The position numbers were made by a program, and so were the translations under genes. Shown here piece by piece: positions 36,805-46,802 of a DNA stretch of 64,000 nt. Within the stretch, counting starts at the first letter, position 1. The number at the start of each line of letters is the position of its first letter. The notes beneath the pieces are model-generated. The model was not told where the DNA came from. It did no database searches and was given only the letters and a program-made list of their open reading frames with translations. Source of the DNA: Colwellia sp. MB3u-41 (GTDB lineage Bacteria > Pseudomonadota > Gammaproteobacteria > Enterobacterales > Alteromonadaceae); the NCBI RefSeq assembly GCF_014076845.1, contig NZ_JACGUT010000079.1, positions 62,001 through 126,000 of the forward strand. Direction: 5' to 3'.

Positions 36805-37295
36805 TGGCGCTAGCGTATGTTGGGTTAGGCAGTAATTTGTCTGACCCTGAAAAACAAATTAAACATGCTGTAGTATTATTGTTCCATATCAAAAAGACTA
36901 AACTCAGTTGCATTTCTTCGCTTTATTTTAGTCGCCCAATGGGACCGCAAGATCAACCTGATTATATGAATGCCGTAGCAGCGTTGCAAACCGAACTCAG
37001 TCCCTTAGAGTTACTGGACGAATTACAGGCAATCGAAAATAAGATGGGTCGTGTTCGAAAAGATAATCGCTGGGGTGCTCGTATCCTTGATTTAGATATA
37101 CTCTTATTCGATAATGACATAATCAACCATCAACGCTTAACCGTACCCCATTATGGTTTAGAGCTGCGTGAATTTGTATTATTGCCTCTAGCGGAGATAT
37201 CACCAGAACTCACGTTACCCAATGGTAAAAGTATTTTAGCTCTTAGCCAAGATATCGATACCAATGGATTGAAAGTTCATAGCAAGTTGCGATAA
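36804..37295 (+). CDS. folK: 2-amino-4-hydroxy-6-hydroxymethyldihydropteridine pyrophosphokinase
   Basis: 163 residues. It transfers pyrophosphate from ATP to the pterin in folate synthesis. Family signature: AYVGLGSNLSDPEKQI at the N-terminus and RWGARILDLDILLFD with the metal-binding Asp pair. It begins on the last base of the pcnB stop (TAATG), so it is translationally coupled, as in E. coli. Confidence 0.96.
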   Translation: MALAYVGLGSNLSDPEKQIKHAVVLLFHIKKTKLSCISSLYFSRPMGPQDQPDYMNAVAALQTELSPLELLDELQAIENKMGRVRKDNRWGARILDLDILLFDNDIINHQRLTVPHYGLELREFVLLPLAEISPELTLPNGKSILALSQDIDTNGLKVHSKLR

Positions 37296-37361
37296 TTTAA
37301 CATTTATGCGAAAGTACCCGCACTGAGTATTTACTCAAACATTAAAAACTTTGGATTAAAT

Positions 37362-38159
37362 ATGGCTAAAATAACCACATCAACCTTGCTAAAAATGAAG
37401 CAACAAGGTGAAAAAATTTCATCGATCACCGCATATGATGCAAGCTTCGCAAAGCTGTTTGACCAAGCCGGTATCCACGCTATTTTAATTGGTGACTCAC
37501 TCGGTATGGTTTTGCAAGGACAAGATGATACGCTACCTGTTGATATTGAGCATATGGTTTATCATACACAGTCGGTAAAGCGTGGTGTCACTGACACTTT
37601 GATTATCAGCGACATGCCTTTTATGACCTATGCCACTAAAGAGCAAGCATTCACTAACGCTGCAAAACTTATGCAAGCGGGTGCAAGCATGATAAAATTG
37701 GAAGGTGGTGAATGGTTAGTTGATACGATTAAAGGCTTAGTTGAGCGTGGTATTCCGGTCTGTGCCCATTTAGGTTTAACACCTCAATCAGTTAATGTAT
37801 TTGGCGGTTTTAAAGTACAAGGCCGTGAAAAATCACAAGCAGATAAAATGATCGCAGATGCTAAGTTGCTCGAAGCAGCCGGCGCGCAATTACTTGTTTT
37901 AGAATGTATACCTTGTGATTTAGGTAAAGCCATCTCTAAAGCAATTTCAATTCCGACGATTGGTATTGGTGCAGGAAAAGATACCGATGGACAAATATTA
38001 GTGATGCACGATGCTTTAGGTATTTCATGCAGCTATATGCCTAAGTTTTCACGTAATTTCCTGATCGATACCGGCGATATTAAAAAAGCCGTTGAGTTAT
38101 ATATTAGTGAAGTGTCCAATGGAAACTTTCCTGGTGAAGATCACATCTTTGTTAAATAA
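37362..38159 (+). CDS. panB: 3-methyl-2-oxobutanoate hydroxymethyltransferase
   Basis: 265 residues. First step of pantothenate synthesis, moving a hydroxymethyl group from methylene-tetrahydrofolate to ketoisovalerate. Motifs [29 protein letters not shown] (metal Asp), KLEGGEW and [19 protein letters not shown] are intact. It is followed by panC 27 bases later. Confidence 0.97.
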   Translation: MAKITTSTLLKMKQQGEKISSITAYDASFAKLFDQAGIHAILIGDSLGMVLQGQDDTLPVDIEHMVYHTQSVKRGVTDTLIISDMPFMTYATKEQAFTNAAKLMQAGASMIKLEGGEWLVDTIKGLVERGIPVCAHLGLTPQSVNVFGGFKVQGREKSQADKMIADAKLLEAAGAQLLVLECIPCDLGKAISKAISIPTIGIGAGKDTDGQILVMHDALGISCSYMPKFSRNFLIDTGDIKKAVELYISEVSNGNFPGEDHIFVK

Positions 38160-38186
38160 TTTTCAACGTACAATATAAATAAACAT

Positions 38187-39032
38187 ATGAAAATAGTAAG
38201 TGAAATTAACGTATTACGCCAACGAATATCTGAATGGCGTCAACAAGGTTTAACAATTGCGTTTGTCCCGACGATGGGAAATTTACACGCGGGACATATC
38301 TCTTTAATCACAGAAGCTCATCAGCACGCGGATAAAGTTGTAGCGAGTATTTTTGTTAATCCTATGCAATTTGGCGCTAATGAAGATATCGAAAATTACC
38401 CTCGTACCCTCGACAATGATCGACAGCAATTAGTCTCAGCTCATACTGATTTACTCTTTATACCCTCAGCTAAACTGATTTATCCACAGGGTTTAGATAA
38501 GCAAACTTACGTTGAAGTACCCAATGTTTCAGTGGGTTACTGCGGTGAAAGCCGTCCAGGACACTTCCGTGGAGTTTCTACTGTTGTTTGTAAACTCTTT
38601 AATTTAGTACAGCCAGACGTTGCTTGTTTTGGTTTAAAAGACTATCAGCAAGTGCAAGTTATTCAAACGATGGTTGAAGACCTTTCAATGCCCATAAAAA
38701 TTATTCCTGTGCGTACTGTTCGTGAAGCAAGTGGTTTAGCAATGAGTTCGCGTAACGGTTATTTAACGGCTGAAGAACGTAAAATAGCGCCGGCTCTTGC
38801 ACAAAATATTCAATGGTTGGCACAGCAAATAAAGTCTAATAACGATTTTGTTGGTTTAGCTAAGCAAGCGACTCAATTTATCAATAATGCTGGTATGAAA
38901 ACTGACTATATCCATATTTGTCATGCAAGAACACTTCAACCTGCGAGCGAAGACGATAAAGAACTAGTTATTCTTGCTGCAGCGCATTGTGGCAACGCGA
39001 GGTTGATCGATAACCTTCGCGTTTACTTGTAG
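38187..39032 (+). CDS. panC: pantothenate synthetase
   Basis: 281 residues. ATP-dependent joining of pantoate and beta-alanine. The HxGH-type motif is [16 protein letters not shown] and the KMSKS-like loop is [28 protein letters not shown] is also conserved. The beta-alanine is probably supplied by the PLP-type aspartate decarboxylase encoded 0.7 kb downstream on the other strand. Confidence 0.97.
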   Translation: MKIVSEINVLRQRISEWRQQGLTIAFVPTMGNLHAGHISLITEAHQHADKVVASIFVNPMQFGANEDIENYPRTLDNDRQQLVSAHTDLLFIPSAKLIYPQGLDKQTYVEVPNVSVGYCGESRPGHFRGVSTVVCKLFNLVQPDVACFGLKDYQQVQVIQTMVEDLSMPIKIIPVRTVREASGLAMSSRNGYLTAEERKIAPALAQNIQWLAQQIKSNNDFVGLAKQATQFINNAGMKTDYIHICHARTLQPASEDDKELVILAAAHCGNARLIDNLRVYL

Positions 39033-39053
39033 GTTATAAATTCTGAGCATCGT

Positions 39054-39290
39054 CATTCACATCCATGTGATCATGATATTGCCTGCATGCACTAATGCCT
39101 TAAAAGACAGGATGTCTTAGAAAGGCCATCCTGAGCATCATCACTCATTCACATCCATGTGATCATGACATACCGTTCGTCCTGAACATCGTCACTCATT
39201 CACATCCATGTGATCATGACATACCGTTCGTCCTGAACATCGTCACTCATTCACATCCATGTGATCATGACATACCGTTCGTCCTGAACA
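39054..39290. repeat. 51-bp tandem repeats after panC
   Basis: Three near-perfect units with a 51-bp period begin at 39146, 39197 and 39248; a partial related copy begins at 39054. Each holds the small palindrome CACATCCATGTG followed by TGATCATGA. The units from 39146 on share the GTTCGTCCTGAACAT stretch. They lie between the panC stop and its terminator, so they are transcribed into the mRNA tail. Confidence 0.9.
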
Positions 39291-39291
39291 T

Positions 39292-39329
39292 AAAAAGCCG
39301 AATGTTATTTTCATAACGTTCGGCTTTTT
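39292..39329 (+). terminator. rho-independent terminator of the pan genes
   Basis: A 17-bp stem with one G-T pair (39292-39308 with 39313-39329), a TTTC loop and a T run after it. The A run on the left lets it also serve the minus strand. Confidence 0.92.
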
Positions 39330-39361
39330 ATTATTTTCTACTGTAAAACGTCAAAAATGAA

Positions 39362-39511
39362 TTATTCGTATGAACGCTCTAACCATTGAATTTTTGATTG
39401 CAATTCGAGAATTTCTTTTTGCGCTTCAATCAATGCTTGTTGAACCAATGATAGGTCAGCGTGATTATGTTCAGATACTTCTACTGGAGTGTTTCTCATG
39501 TCGTATTCCAT
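39362..39511 (-). CDS. small hypothetical coiled-coil protein (49 aa)
   Basis: A 50-codon frame with ATG at 39511 and a GGTGGT ribosome site. It reads MEYDMRNTPVEVSEHNHADL and continues into an amphipathic helix (VQQALIEAQKEILELQSKIQW). The coding quality and coiled-coil pattern argue for a real gene. The acidic/Gln-rich helix is a little like SlyX-type proteins, but I do not recognise the family. It stands alone, next to the pan terminator. Confidence 0.65.
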   Translation of the reverse strand: MEYDMRNTPVEVSEHNHADLSLVQQALIEAQKEILELQSKIQWLERSYE

Positions 39512-39743
39512 AATTATTACCACCACAAAATGTAATCGTGATTGAATTATTACACAACAACTTTCATAAATAAAATAACATTTACAGATTAAAATGAAAC
39601 TTTATAGAACAAAAACTCATTAAAAACAAAAATAACCATTATTAACAGCGAGATAGCTCTCGATTATCTTTCGGCAAACGAAAGAAGTAACTTACATCTC
39701 GAAAGTAAACGTAAAAAATTTTAAAATAAAAAATAAAGTAGCA

Positions 39744-41372
39744 CTACGTTAACGCCAGTAAGTCAGGTAAAAAAGTTTCACTTTCCTGCGCTAATTCAAG
39801 TTGCTCTGCGATTACATCGTTAAGAATTTCATTGGAAGTGAGTGGATTTGCTAACACAACACGAAAAACAACGGTTTTTCGGCCTTGATAACGTTGCACT
39901 TCAATACGCGTACGGGACACAAATGACTTGCCATTTTCACGTTGGCGCTTTTGAATGAACTTAGTGAGATCATCAAGTAAATCATTAATCTTATCTTGTT
40001 GTTCATGCGAGCTATTCGCTAATAAAGCCTGAACAGTTCGAGGATTGTAACGATAGGTTAATAAACACAACTCAGGTTCAGTAATCAACTCAAAGTCAGG
40101 TTGTTGCTCGATAAGCTCGGCAAAGTACCTGGCTCTGTCTATACCCTGGTTAATCAGCATTTCATAACCTGGTCGGCTGATAATATGCAAGCTTGCATAT
40201 ACCAGCATTGCCATACCTGGTCTTGACCCCTCTAAAGTATGTGAACCTAAATCTTTTGAACCCTTACGTAAAATATATTCCGCATGGTGCTCAATAGAAG
40301 CTACAGAGGCCGGATTTTTAAAAACAACCAAACCAGCACCCATTGGCACATACATTTGCTTGTGAGCATCAATCGTTACAGAATCAGCACGTTCAATACC
40401 TTTTAACAACGAACGGTACTTATTCGACAATAAAGTTGCACCACCCCATGCAGCATCAACATGAAAGTGGGTTTGAAACTCTTCAGCGATATCAGCCATT
40501 TTATCTAATGGGTCTATATTGCCTGTTTCTGTGGTACCAGCCACACCAACAATACTTAATACACGAATATTTTTTTGTTTTAACTCGAGACATTTTTCGC
40601 GTAATTTTTGACAGTCGATGCGGTTATTACCGTCAGTAGGAATTGATATTACACTGTCCTGACCAATCCCTAAGATATCAGCAGACTTCTTCAATGAATA
40701 ATGGCCACGGTCAGACACTAATATCACTAAGCCATCATATTTATAATGTTTTAATGCGTTAAATAAGCCTTCTCGTGCAATACCTTTGAAATCACCATCA
40801 GCTTTCAATAGATTATTACGAGCCACCCAAAAAGCCGTTAAATTAGCGACAGTGCCACCAGAACAAAACGCGCCTAAAGAATGGTTTGCACTATGCATCC
40901 ATTGATCATAAAAATGATCATTATCTTCATAAACTAAACGATGCATCATACCTAAGACTTGGCGTTCAAGTGGGGTAAATGCTTTTGATGTTTCTATCTT
41001 GACTAAATTCTGATTTAAACCGACCATTAATTTAGAAAGCGGTAAAATAAAATAAGGCAGAGCTGAGGTCATATGACCAATAAAACTCGGGCTTGATGTA
41101 TGCACTGATTGCGCAACAACTTTATCTAAAATATGACGAGTGTGATCAGAAACAAAAGTAGGTTCTTCGGGTATTGCAGAGCCAGCGAAATCTTTTTCAA
41201 TTTCACTTAAAGCCCGCTCTTTTGCCGCAATATGATTACCTAGAAAACCAGCAAGATTTTCTGATATTTCTTTTTCAATCAGCCCCAATGTTGAATCCGG
41301 TGCTTCAGGAATTGTAAAAATACTATGTAAAGACTCTTGAGTCGCTTTTGCTGTGCGCTTATTCGTCGTCAT
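39744..41372 (-). CDS. panP: PLP-dependent aspartate 1-decarboxylase PanP
   Basis: 542 residues from the ATG at 41372; the frame runs on to a GTG at 41417, but the protein family begins at MTTNKRTAKA. It is a group II PLP decarboxylase with HVDAAWGGATLLS and the Schiff-base lysine in TIDAHKQMYVPMGAG. The N-terminal half (FTIPEAPDSTLGLIE, SPSFIGHMTSALPYF) matches PanP, which makes beta-alanine from aspartate and replaces pyruvoyl-type PanD in Vibrio and relatives. Its place beside panBC fits that role. No panD is in the window. Confidence 0.9.
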   Translation of the reverse strand: MTTNKRTAKATQESLHSIFTIPEAPDSTLGLIEKEISENLAGFLGNHIAAKERALSEIEKDFAGSAIPEEPTFVSDHTRHILDKVVAQSVHTSSPSFIGHMTSALPYFILPLSKLMVGLNQNLVKIETSKAFTPLERQVLGMMHRLVYEDNDHFYDQWMHSANHSLGAFCSGGTVANLTAFWVARNNLLKADGDFKGIAREGLFNALKHYKYDGLVILVSDRGHYSLKKSADILGIGQDSVISIPTDGNNRIDCQKLREKCLELKQKNIRVLSIVGVAGTTETGNIDPLDKMADIAEEFQTHFHVDAAWGGATLLSNKYRSLLKGIERADSVTIDAHKQMYVPMGAGLVVFKNPASVASIEHHAEYILRKGSKDLGSHTLEGSRPGMAMLVYASLHIISRPGYEMLINQGIDRARYFAELIEQQPDFELITEPELCLLTYRYNPRTVQALLANSSHEQQDKINDLLDDLTKFIQKRQRENGKSFVSRTRIEVQRYQGRKTVVFRVVLANPLTSNEILNDVIAEQLELAQESETFLPDLLALT

Positions 41373-41489
41373 ACCTTGCCGTTGTAACCATGTTGGTAAG
41401 TAAACACAAAACGGCACTTTAATAAAAAATGACTGAAATGTCTTGTACTTTATTCTTATTTACCAGAGAAATGCTCCGTTATTTATTGG

Positions 41490-41585
41490 CTATATAACGG
41501 TTGCCGCATAAACCAGCGCCAATTCTACAAGTGCGAAAGTACTTAGCGCCATCATTAATACATTCTTTTTAATTAAATTATTCAT
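41490..41585 (-). CDS. tiny membrane protein (31 aa)
   Basis: A 32-codon frame with ATG at 41585 and AAGGG about ten bases upstream. It has a short basic head (MNNLIKKN) and then one hydrophobic helix (VLMMALSTFALVELALVYAA). This is the layout of single-pass small membrane proteins. No family is recognised. The surrounding 41373-41779 gap otherwise holds only a hairpin at 41720-41746. Confidence 0.5.
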   Translation of the reverse strand: MNNLIKKNVLMMALSTFALVELALVYAATVI

Positions 41586-41719
41586 CTTCAACATCCCTTT
41601 TGATTGAGTATTATTACTCATTAATCAAAAAGTAATCAAGATCTAAGCCATGTATATTAAACAATTGATTTTAAACAAAAATAAATAAAATCTCAAATAA
41701 TCATTCACTTCACGTTAAG

Positions 41720-41746
41720 ATAAGTTAGCGAATTTCACTAACTTAT
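41720..41746. terminator. hairpin after the TrmB-like gene
   Basis: A perfect 9-bp inverted repeat (41720-41728 with 41738-41746) with a 9-base loop. The T run is poor, so termination is only likely. Confidence 0.4.
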
Positions 41747-41779
41747 TGTTGATTTTCCTAAGCAGAATATTCAATTAGA

Positions 41780-42502
41780 CTATATAAAAGGTAAATATTC
41801 ACGGTGAAGAAGTAGCTGCCAACACCGTTGACCACTTGCTTTATATTTTGCTTCAAAAGGGGTTAAAGGTTCATCATTAGTTATCTCACTAATATTACCT
41901 AAAACGCCAGCTAAATCAGCAGCAAATTGAAACTCTTCTAAATATAAACGCCAGTTACTGCGTAGAATAATTTGTTCACCAATATTAATAATTTGTGGAA
42001 ATACCGCACTACCGTGCCAACGCCGTTGAATATGTTTCGATTTAGGCCAAGGGTTTGGATACAAAATATAATGTTTTTTTACTGGCCAACTTGCTTGTTC
42101 AACTAAGCGATAAAAATCATTTAAATCGGCTCTAACCAAATAATAGTTATCGATTTTAGCGCCATCGTCATGCAAAATTTCGTCAACATTACGATTAATG
42201 CGGTGCGCTGATTTATCGACGCCAATCACTAAAGCCTGTGGATTTTTTTTGGCTAAAATACGGGTACTTTGACCAACGCCGCAACATGAGTCTAAGATAA
42301 CATTACCTTGATGCGCTTTAACTAAAGCATCCATTTCGGCAAACGCTTGTTCGGTATGTGCTTGATATGGCTTCTGAGAGCGATGCGTTAAGTGTTTTTC
42401 AACAATTTCTTCAAGATGTTCATGAATACCAGGCTGATTAGTGATAATAACTCTTGAATCACCAGTCACGTTAACATCCTTTTTATCTGTATTTACGTTC
42501 AT
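41780..42502 (-). CDS. TrmB-like SAM-dependent methyltransferase
   Basis: 240 residues. SAM motif LDSCCGVGQSTRILAKK, then GVDKSAHRINRN. The LYPNPWPKSKHIQRRW block is the TrmB-type motif (tRNA guanine-N7 methyltransferase, position 46), although this sequence is divergent from E. coli TrmB. It may be a second, diverged paralog. It starts on the last base of the ABC permease stop, so it is coupled to that operon. Confidence 0.85.
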   Translation of the reverse strand: MNVNTDKKDVNVTGDSRVIITNQPGIHEHLEEIVEKHLTHRSQKPYQAHTEQAFAEMDALVKAHQGNVILDSCCGVGQSTRILAKKNPQALVIGVDKSAHRINRNVDEILHDDGAKIDNYYLVRADLNDFYRLVEQASWPVKKHYILYPNPWPKSKHIQRRWHGSAVFPQIINIGEQIILRSNWRLYLEEFQFAADLAGVLGNISEITNDEPLTPFEAKYKASGQRCWQLLLHREYLPFI

Positions 42503-43275
42503 TAGCTACGTAGTCCTATTCCTTTAGTAATAAGCGTCATTGCAATCGCATATAAGATGAGAATAAATGCCCCAAGTACTGAAAATGCTAACGTTAAGCT
42601 CACATCACTTATACCTAAAAATCCGTATCGAAAAGCATTGACCATATAAACGATAGGGTTTAATTGCGAAACACCTTGCCAAAAATCGGGCAGTAAACTA
42701 ATAGAATAAAACACACCACCAAGGTAAGTTAGTGGCGTTAAAATAAAGGTTGGTATAATGGATATGTCATCAAAACTACCAGCAAAAATAGCGTTAATTA
42801 GGCCGCCTAAGGCAAACGTCGCTGACGTTAAACTTACGGTTATAATAATCACCCATATATTATGAATTTGAACATCAACAAAGAATAAAGATACTAAAGT
42901 AACGATGGTGCCCACTAACATGCCGCGCGCCATACCACCGCCCACATAACCAGCAACAATCACCCAATTTGGTACGGGCGCAACCAGCATTTCTTCAACA
43001 TTACGTTGCCATTTAGCACTAAAAAATGACGATGCGACATTAGAGTATGAATTGGTAATGACACTCATCATAATTAAACCAGGCACAATGAACGACATAT
43101 AATCAAACCCACCCATTTGTCCGATGCGCGAACCGATAAGTTCACCAAAAATAACAAAGTATAAGCTAATGGTAATAGCCGGAGGTACCAGTGTTTGCAC
43201 CCAGATGCGCATAAAACGATTTATTTCTTTGTATAAAATACTTTTTAAAGCAATAAAATTACTTTTTGAAAACAT
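42502..43275 (-). CDS. ABC-2 type permease (YadH-like)
   Basis: 257 residues from the ATG at 43275, which has an AGGAG ribosome site; the longer frame to 43326 overlaps the ATPase gene. Six transmembrane helices, with the ABC-2 signature GGVFYSISLLPDFWQGVSQLNPIVYMVNAFRYG. It pairs with the ATPase encoded just upstream to form an exporter like E. coli YadGH, which also lies near the pan genes. The substrate is unknown. Confidence 0.93.
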   Translation of the reverse strand: MFSKSNFIALKSILYKEINRFMRIWVQTLVPPAITISLYFVIFGELIGSRIGQMGGFDYMSFIVPGLIMMSVITNSYSNVASSFFSAKWQRNVEEMLVAPVPNWVIVAGYVGGGMARGMLVGTIVTLVSLFFVDVQIHNIWVIIITVSLTSATFALGGLINAIFAGSFDDISIIPTFILTPLTYLGGVFYSISLLPDFWQGVSQLNPIVYMVNAFRYGFLGISDVSLTLAFSVLGAFILILYAIAMTLITKGIGLRS

Positions 43276-43276
43276 A

Positions 43277-44212
43277 CTATTTACTCTCCTGAATAACTTT
43301 TTGTCCACTACCCACCAGACTGACAAACAACTCTTCTAAGCGATTACTTTTATTGCGCATGCTGTGCACATTAATGTTTTGTTCGCTCAATTGACTAAAC
43401 ACATGGTTGATCAGTTGCGACTTTCTCACATCAACTTCTAGCGTATGGTCGTCAATTAAACGCGAAGTGAATTCATCAAGTTTTGGTGGCAAGTCAACCT
43501 TGTCAATATCAAAAACAATTGTTTCTTGATCAAGTTTTGCAAGTAAAGATTTCATATCTGTATCTTCAACAATAACACCCGAATCAATAATGGCTATATT
43601 TCGACAAAGCATTTCCGCTTCTTCCAGATAATGAGTGGTTAAAATAATAGTGATGCCCTGCTCATTTAGCTCACGTAAAAAAATCCACATAGAACGACGA
43701 AGTTCAATATCAACTCCCGCAGTTGGTTCATCAAGAATGAGTACTTGTGGTTCGTGCATCAATGCTCTTGCTATCATTAGGCGACGTTTCATCCCTCCTG
43801 AAAGCATACGACCCGCATCATTACGTTTTTCCCATAAATCGAGTTTTTTAAGATATTTTTCAGCGCGCTTGAATGCCAAAGATCTTTCTACACCATAATA
43901 ACCTGCTTGGTTAACTAAAATAGTTAACAAGGTTTCGAATTGATTAAAATTAAACTCTTGCGGGACTAAACCCAAAAAGCTTTTCGCTTTTTCAAGTTCT
44001 TTATCAATATCATGACCAAAGACTTTCACAGAACCCGCTGACTTATTTACTAAAGAGGTGATGATACCAATGGTCGTCGATTTACCTGCGCCGTTTGGGC
44101 CAAGTAGAGCAAAAAAGTCACCTTGTTTAACAGTAAGATCGATACCCTTGAGTGCAGTAAAACCCCCTTTGTAAACTTTTTTCAAGCCAGAAATTTCTAG
44201 TGCATTATCCAT
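43277..44212 (-). CDS. ABC transporter ATP-binding protein (YadG-like)
   Basis: 311 residues. Walker A GPNGAGKSTT, signature LSGGMKRRLMIARAL, Walker B VLILDEPTAGVD, switch His in LTTHYLEEAE. Its stop lies 2 bases before the permease start. A C-terminal extension of about 80 residues is usual for this family. It drives the neighbouring permease. Confidence 0.94.
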   Translation of the reverse strand: MDNALEISGLKKVYKGGFTALKGIDLTVKQGDFFALLGPNGAGKSTTIGIITSLVNKSAGSVKVFGHDIDKELEKAKSFLGLVPQEFNFNQFETLLTILVNQAGYYGVERSLAFKRAEKYLKKLDLWEKRNDAGRMLSGGMKRRLMIARALMHEPQVLILDEPTAGVDIELRRSMWIFLRELNEQGITIILTTHYLEEAEMLCRNIAIIDSGVIVEDTDMKSLLAKLDQETIVFDIDKVDLPPKLDEFTSRLIDDHTLEVDVRKSQLINHVFSQLSEQNINVHSMRNKSNRLEELFVSLVGSGQKVIQESK

Positions 44213-44379
44213 GGTTTAACCTTTTGTTTTTTGATGAGCTAAAGGTGAGGTCAAATTTACTTTTTTCAACCACTAAGCGATTATTTAAATACGGTAAATG
44301 TTACGAAATAATCGACCAATAGCATTGCCTATTAATTGTATACAATTTAAAGTGATTATACGCAAATTAAGGAAATATT

Positions 44380-46707
44380 ATGCCGAAAATAAAAATAACT
44401 CGTTGGCTGAACACAACCGTATTAACTACTGCTGTTGCGATATCACTAATGGCATGTCAAAGCACTTCAACAGAAAGTACCACAGAAACTAAAATGCATG
44501 TTGATAAATCATCACCATTAACTGTTGAACGTATCTACAAAGATCGCGAATTTAGCTCAGATTATATTTCTCGCCTTCGCTGGTTAGCTGACGGCAGTGG
44601 CTACACCATTGTTGAAAAATCAGCAAAAACAACAATAAACGAAGAAGGTAAAGAAGTTAGTATTGGTCACGATATTGTCGTTTATAACCCTGATACGCTT
44701 GAGCGAACAGTATTAATTTCTGCTCAGCAACTGACACCAAAGGGCACAGACAAGCCATTAACCATTGATAATTACATTTGGTCAGATGACCGCCAAAAAC
44801 TACTTATTTATACAAACAGTAAAAAAGTATGGCGTTCGAATAGTCGCGGTGATTATTGGTTATTAGATATAAAAGCAAAAAAACTGATGCAACTTGGTGG
44901 TAAAAAGCCAGTAGAGAGTTCATTAATGTTTGCTAAATTTTCCCCCGACGCCAGCAAGGTTGCTTACGTTGTTGCAGACAATATTTATGTAGAAAATTTA
45001 ACAAACAATAAAGTCTCTCAGCTAACCTTTGATGCTGGCAATGGCAAAATCAATGGTTTATTTGACTGGGTTTACGAAGAAGAATTTACCATTAAAGATG
45101 GCTTTCGCTGGAGCCCTGACGGTGAAAAGATTGCTTACTGGCAGTTAGACACGAGTGGCAGTAAAGACTTCATCATGATCAATAATACTGATGAACTTTA
45201 CCCTACCATTACAAAATTTCCTTACCCAAAGGTTGGTGAAACCAATGCGTTGCCTAAAGTGGGTGTAGTGCATTTAGCCACAGCAAAAACAACATGGGCA
45301 AACTTACCTAATAATTCACGCAACATGTACATTCCGCGTATGAATTGGTCAGGTAACAGTCAGCAGATATTAGTGCAGCATGTTAATCGCAAACAAGACA
45401 CTAACATTCTTTATTTGGCTAATGCTAATACCGGTGATGTAACATCGGTGATGACAGAGCAAGAAAAATCCTTTCTTGATTTCTTCGACGATGCTCGTTG
45501 GTTAAACCAAGGTAACAGCTTCTTATGGACGAGTGAGCGTAGTGGTTGGCGTCATGTTTTTAATATAACCCGAGACGGAAAAACAGCATTAAACCTAACA
45601 GAAGGTAACTTTGACGTAATAAGTATTCAAACCATTGATGAAGAAAATGGCTGGTTGTACTACATTGCTTCACCTGACAATGTTGCACAGCGCTACTTAT
45701 ATCGCAGTAAACTTGACGGAAGCTTGAGTAATCAACGGGTAACCCCTGAAGAGTTCTCGGGCACCAACAGCTACCAAATGTCAGCAGACGGACAATGGGC
45801 AATTCATTCTCATTCAACCTTTACTCAACCAACGCAAAAACGTTTAGTGAAAGTTGAAGGTCATCAAGTTAAACATATGATGATGGACAATAAAGTATTA
45901 ATAGAAAGATTAGCCTCGCTACCACAGACAGATCATGAGTTTTTCCAAGTAAAAGCCCAAGACGGTATCGTATTAGACGGTTATATTATTCGCCCTGCTG
46001 ATTTTGACCCAAAGAAAAAATATCCTATTATCTTTTATGTTTACGGTGAGTCTTGGGGACAAACGGTTACTGATAGTTGGCGTGGCAATGCCGCAATGTG
46101 GGATCAAATGTTAACGGAACAAGGTTTCATTATTGCCTCTATTGATAACCGCGGTACTCGGACACCAAAAGGCAGAGAATGGCGCAAATCAATTTATGGT
46201 GCTGTTGGTGTACTTTCTTCACGTGATCAGTCTGATGCGTTAAAAGCGATGGCAAAACGTTGGGACTACATTGATACCGATAACGTTGCTATTTGGGGAC
46301 ATTCGGGTGGTGGCTCGATGACACTTAATATGATATTCCGATATCCTGACCAATATCATGTTGGTGTTTCTTTAGCACCTGTACCTGATCAACGTTTATA
46401 CGACTCTATTTACCAAGAACGTTATTCTGGTTTATTAGAAGATTATGCAGAAGGTTACAAGCAAGGGTCTCCAATTACCCATGCTAAAAACCTGAAAGGT
46501 AAGTTATTACTTATTCATGGCACCGGCGACGATAATGTTCATTACCAAGGCTCTGAACGCCTTATTAATGAATTAGTTAAACACAATCGTCAGTTTGATT
46601 TTATGTCTTACCCAAACCGTAGTCATGGTTTGTATGAAGGTAGTGGTACAACGTTACACATTAAAACCATGATGACTAATTACTTTAATACGCATTTAAA
46701 GCTTTAG
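44380..46707 (+). CDS. S9 family dipeptidyl-peptidase IV-like lipoprotein
   Basis: 775 residues. Lipoprotein signal ending SLMACQS (lipidated C26). The eight-bladed propeller (about 50-490) carries DWVYEEEF, the Glu pair that binds the peptide N-terminus in DPP-IV. The alpha/beta-hydrolase domain has the nucleophile in WGHSGGGS, Asp in GTGDDNVHYQ and His in RSHGLYEG. It releases dipeptides, usually X-Pro or X-Ala, at the cell envelope. Single gene followed by a strong terminator. Confidence 0.93.
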   Translation: MPKIKITRWLNTTVLTTAVAISLMACQSTSTESTTETKMHVDKSSPLTVERIYKDREFSSDYISRLRWLADGSGYTIVEKSAKTTINEEGKEVSIGHDIVVYNPDTLERTVLISAQQLTPKGTDKPLTIDNYIWSDDRQKLLIYTNSKKVWRSNSRGDYWLLDIKAKKLMQLGGKKPVESSLMFAKFSPDASKVAYVVADNIYVENLTNNKVSQLTFDAGNGKINGLFDWVYEEEFTIKDGFRWSPDGEKIAYWQLDTSGSKDFIMINNTDELYPTITKFPYPKVGETNALPKVGVVHLATAKTTWANLPNNSRNMYIPRMNWSGNSQQILVQHVNRKQDTNILYLANANTGDVTSVMTEQEKSFLDFFDDARWLNQGNSFLWTSERSGWRHVFNITRDGKTALNLTEGNFDVISIQTIDEENGWLYYIASPDNVAQRYLYRSKLDGSLSNQRVTPEEFSGTNSYQMSADGQWAIHSHSTFTQPTQKRLVKVEGHQVKHMMMDNKVLIERLASLPQTDHEFFQVKAQDGIVLDGYIIRPADFDPKKKYPIIFYVYGESWGQTVTDSWRGNAAMWDQMLTEQGFIIASIDNRGTRTPKGREWRKSIYGAVGVLSSRDQSDALKAMAKRWDYIDTDNVAIWGHSGGGSMTLNMIFRYPDQYHVGVSLAPVPDQRLYDSIYQERYSGLLEDYAEGYKQGSPITHAKNLKGKLLLIHGTGDDNVHYQGSERLINELVKHNRQFDFMSYPNRSHGLYEGSGTTLHIKTMMTNYFNTHLKL

Positions 46708-46765
46708 TTCACTGTAAAGTAAAATTAATCTTTATATTAAGCGTTTATAAATAAAGATTAATCCT

Positions 46766-46802
46766 AAAAAAGCCTTCTTAATATTATTAAGAAGGCTTTT
46801 TT
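46766..46802 (+). terminator. rho-independent terminator of the DPP-IV-like gene
   Basis: A perfect 16-bp stem (46766-46781 with 46787-46802), 5-base loop and six T in the right arm. Confidence 0.92.

Noticed and set aside
39054-39290. CRISPR array
   Set aside because: Only three units with no distinct spacers between constant repeats; the whole 51 bp repeats, and no cas genes are present.
39667-39685. Hairpin CTTTCG/CGAAAG after panP as terminator
   Set aside because: Short stem and no T run on either strand.
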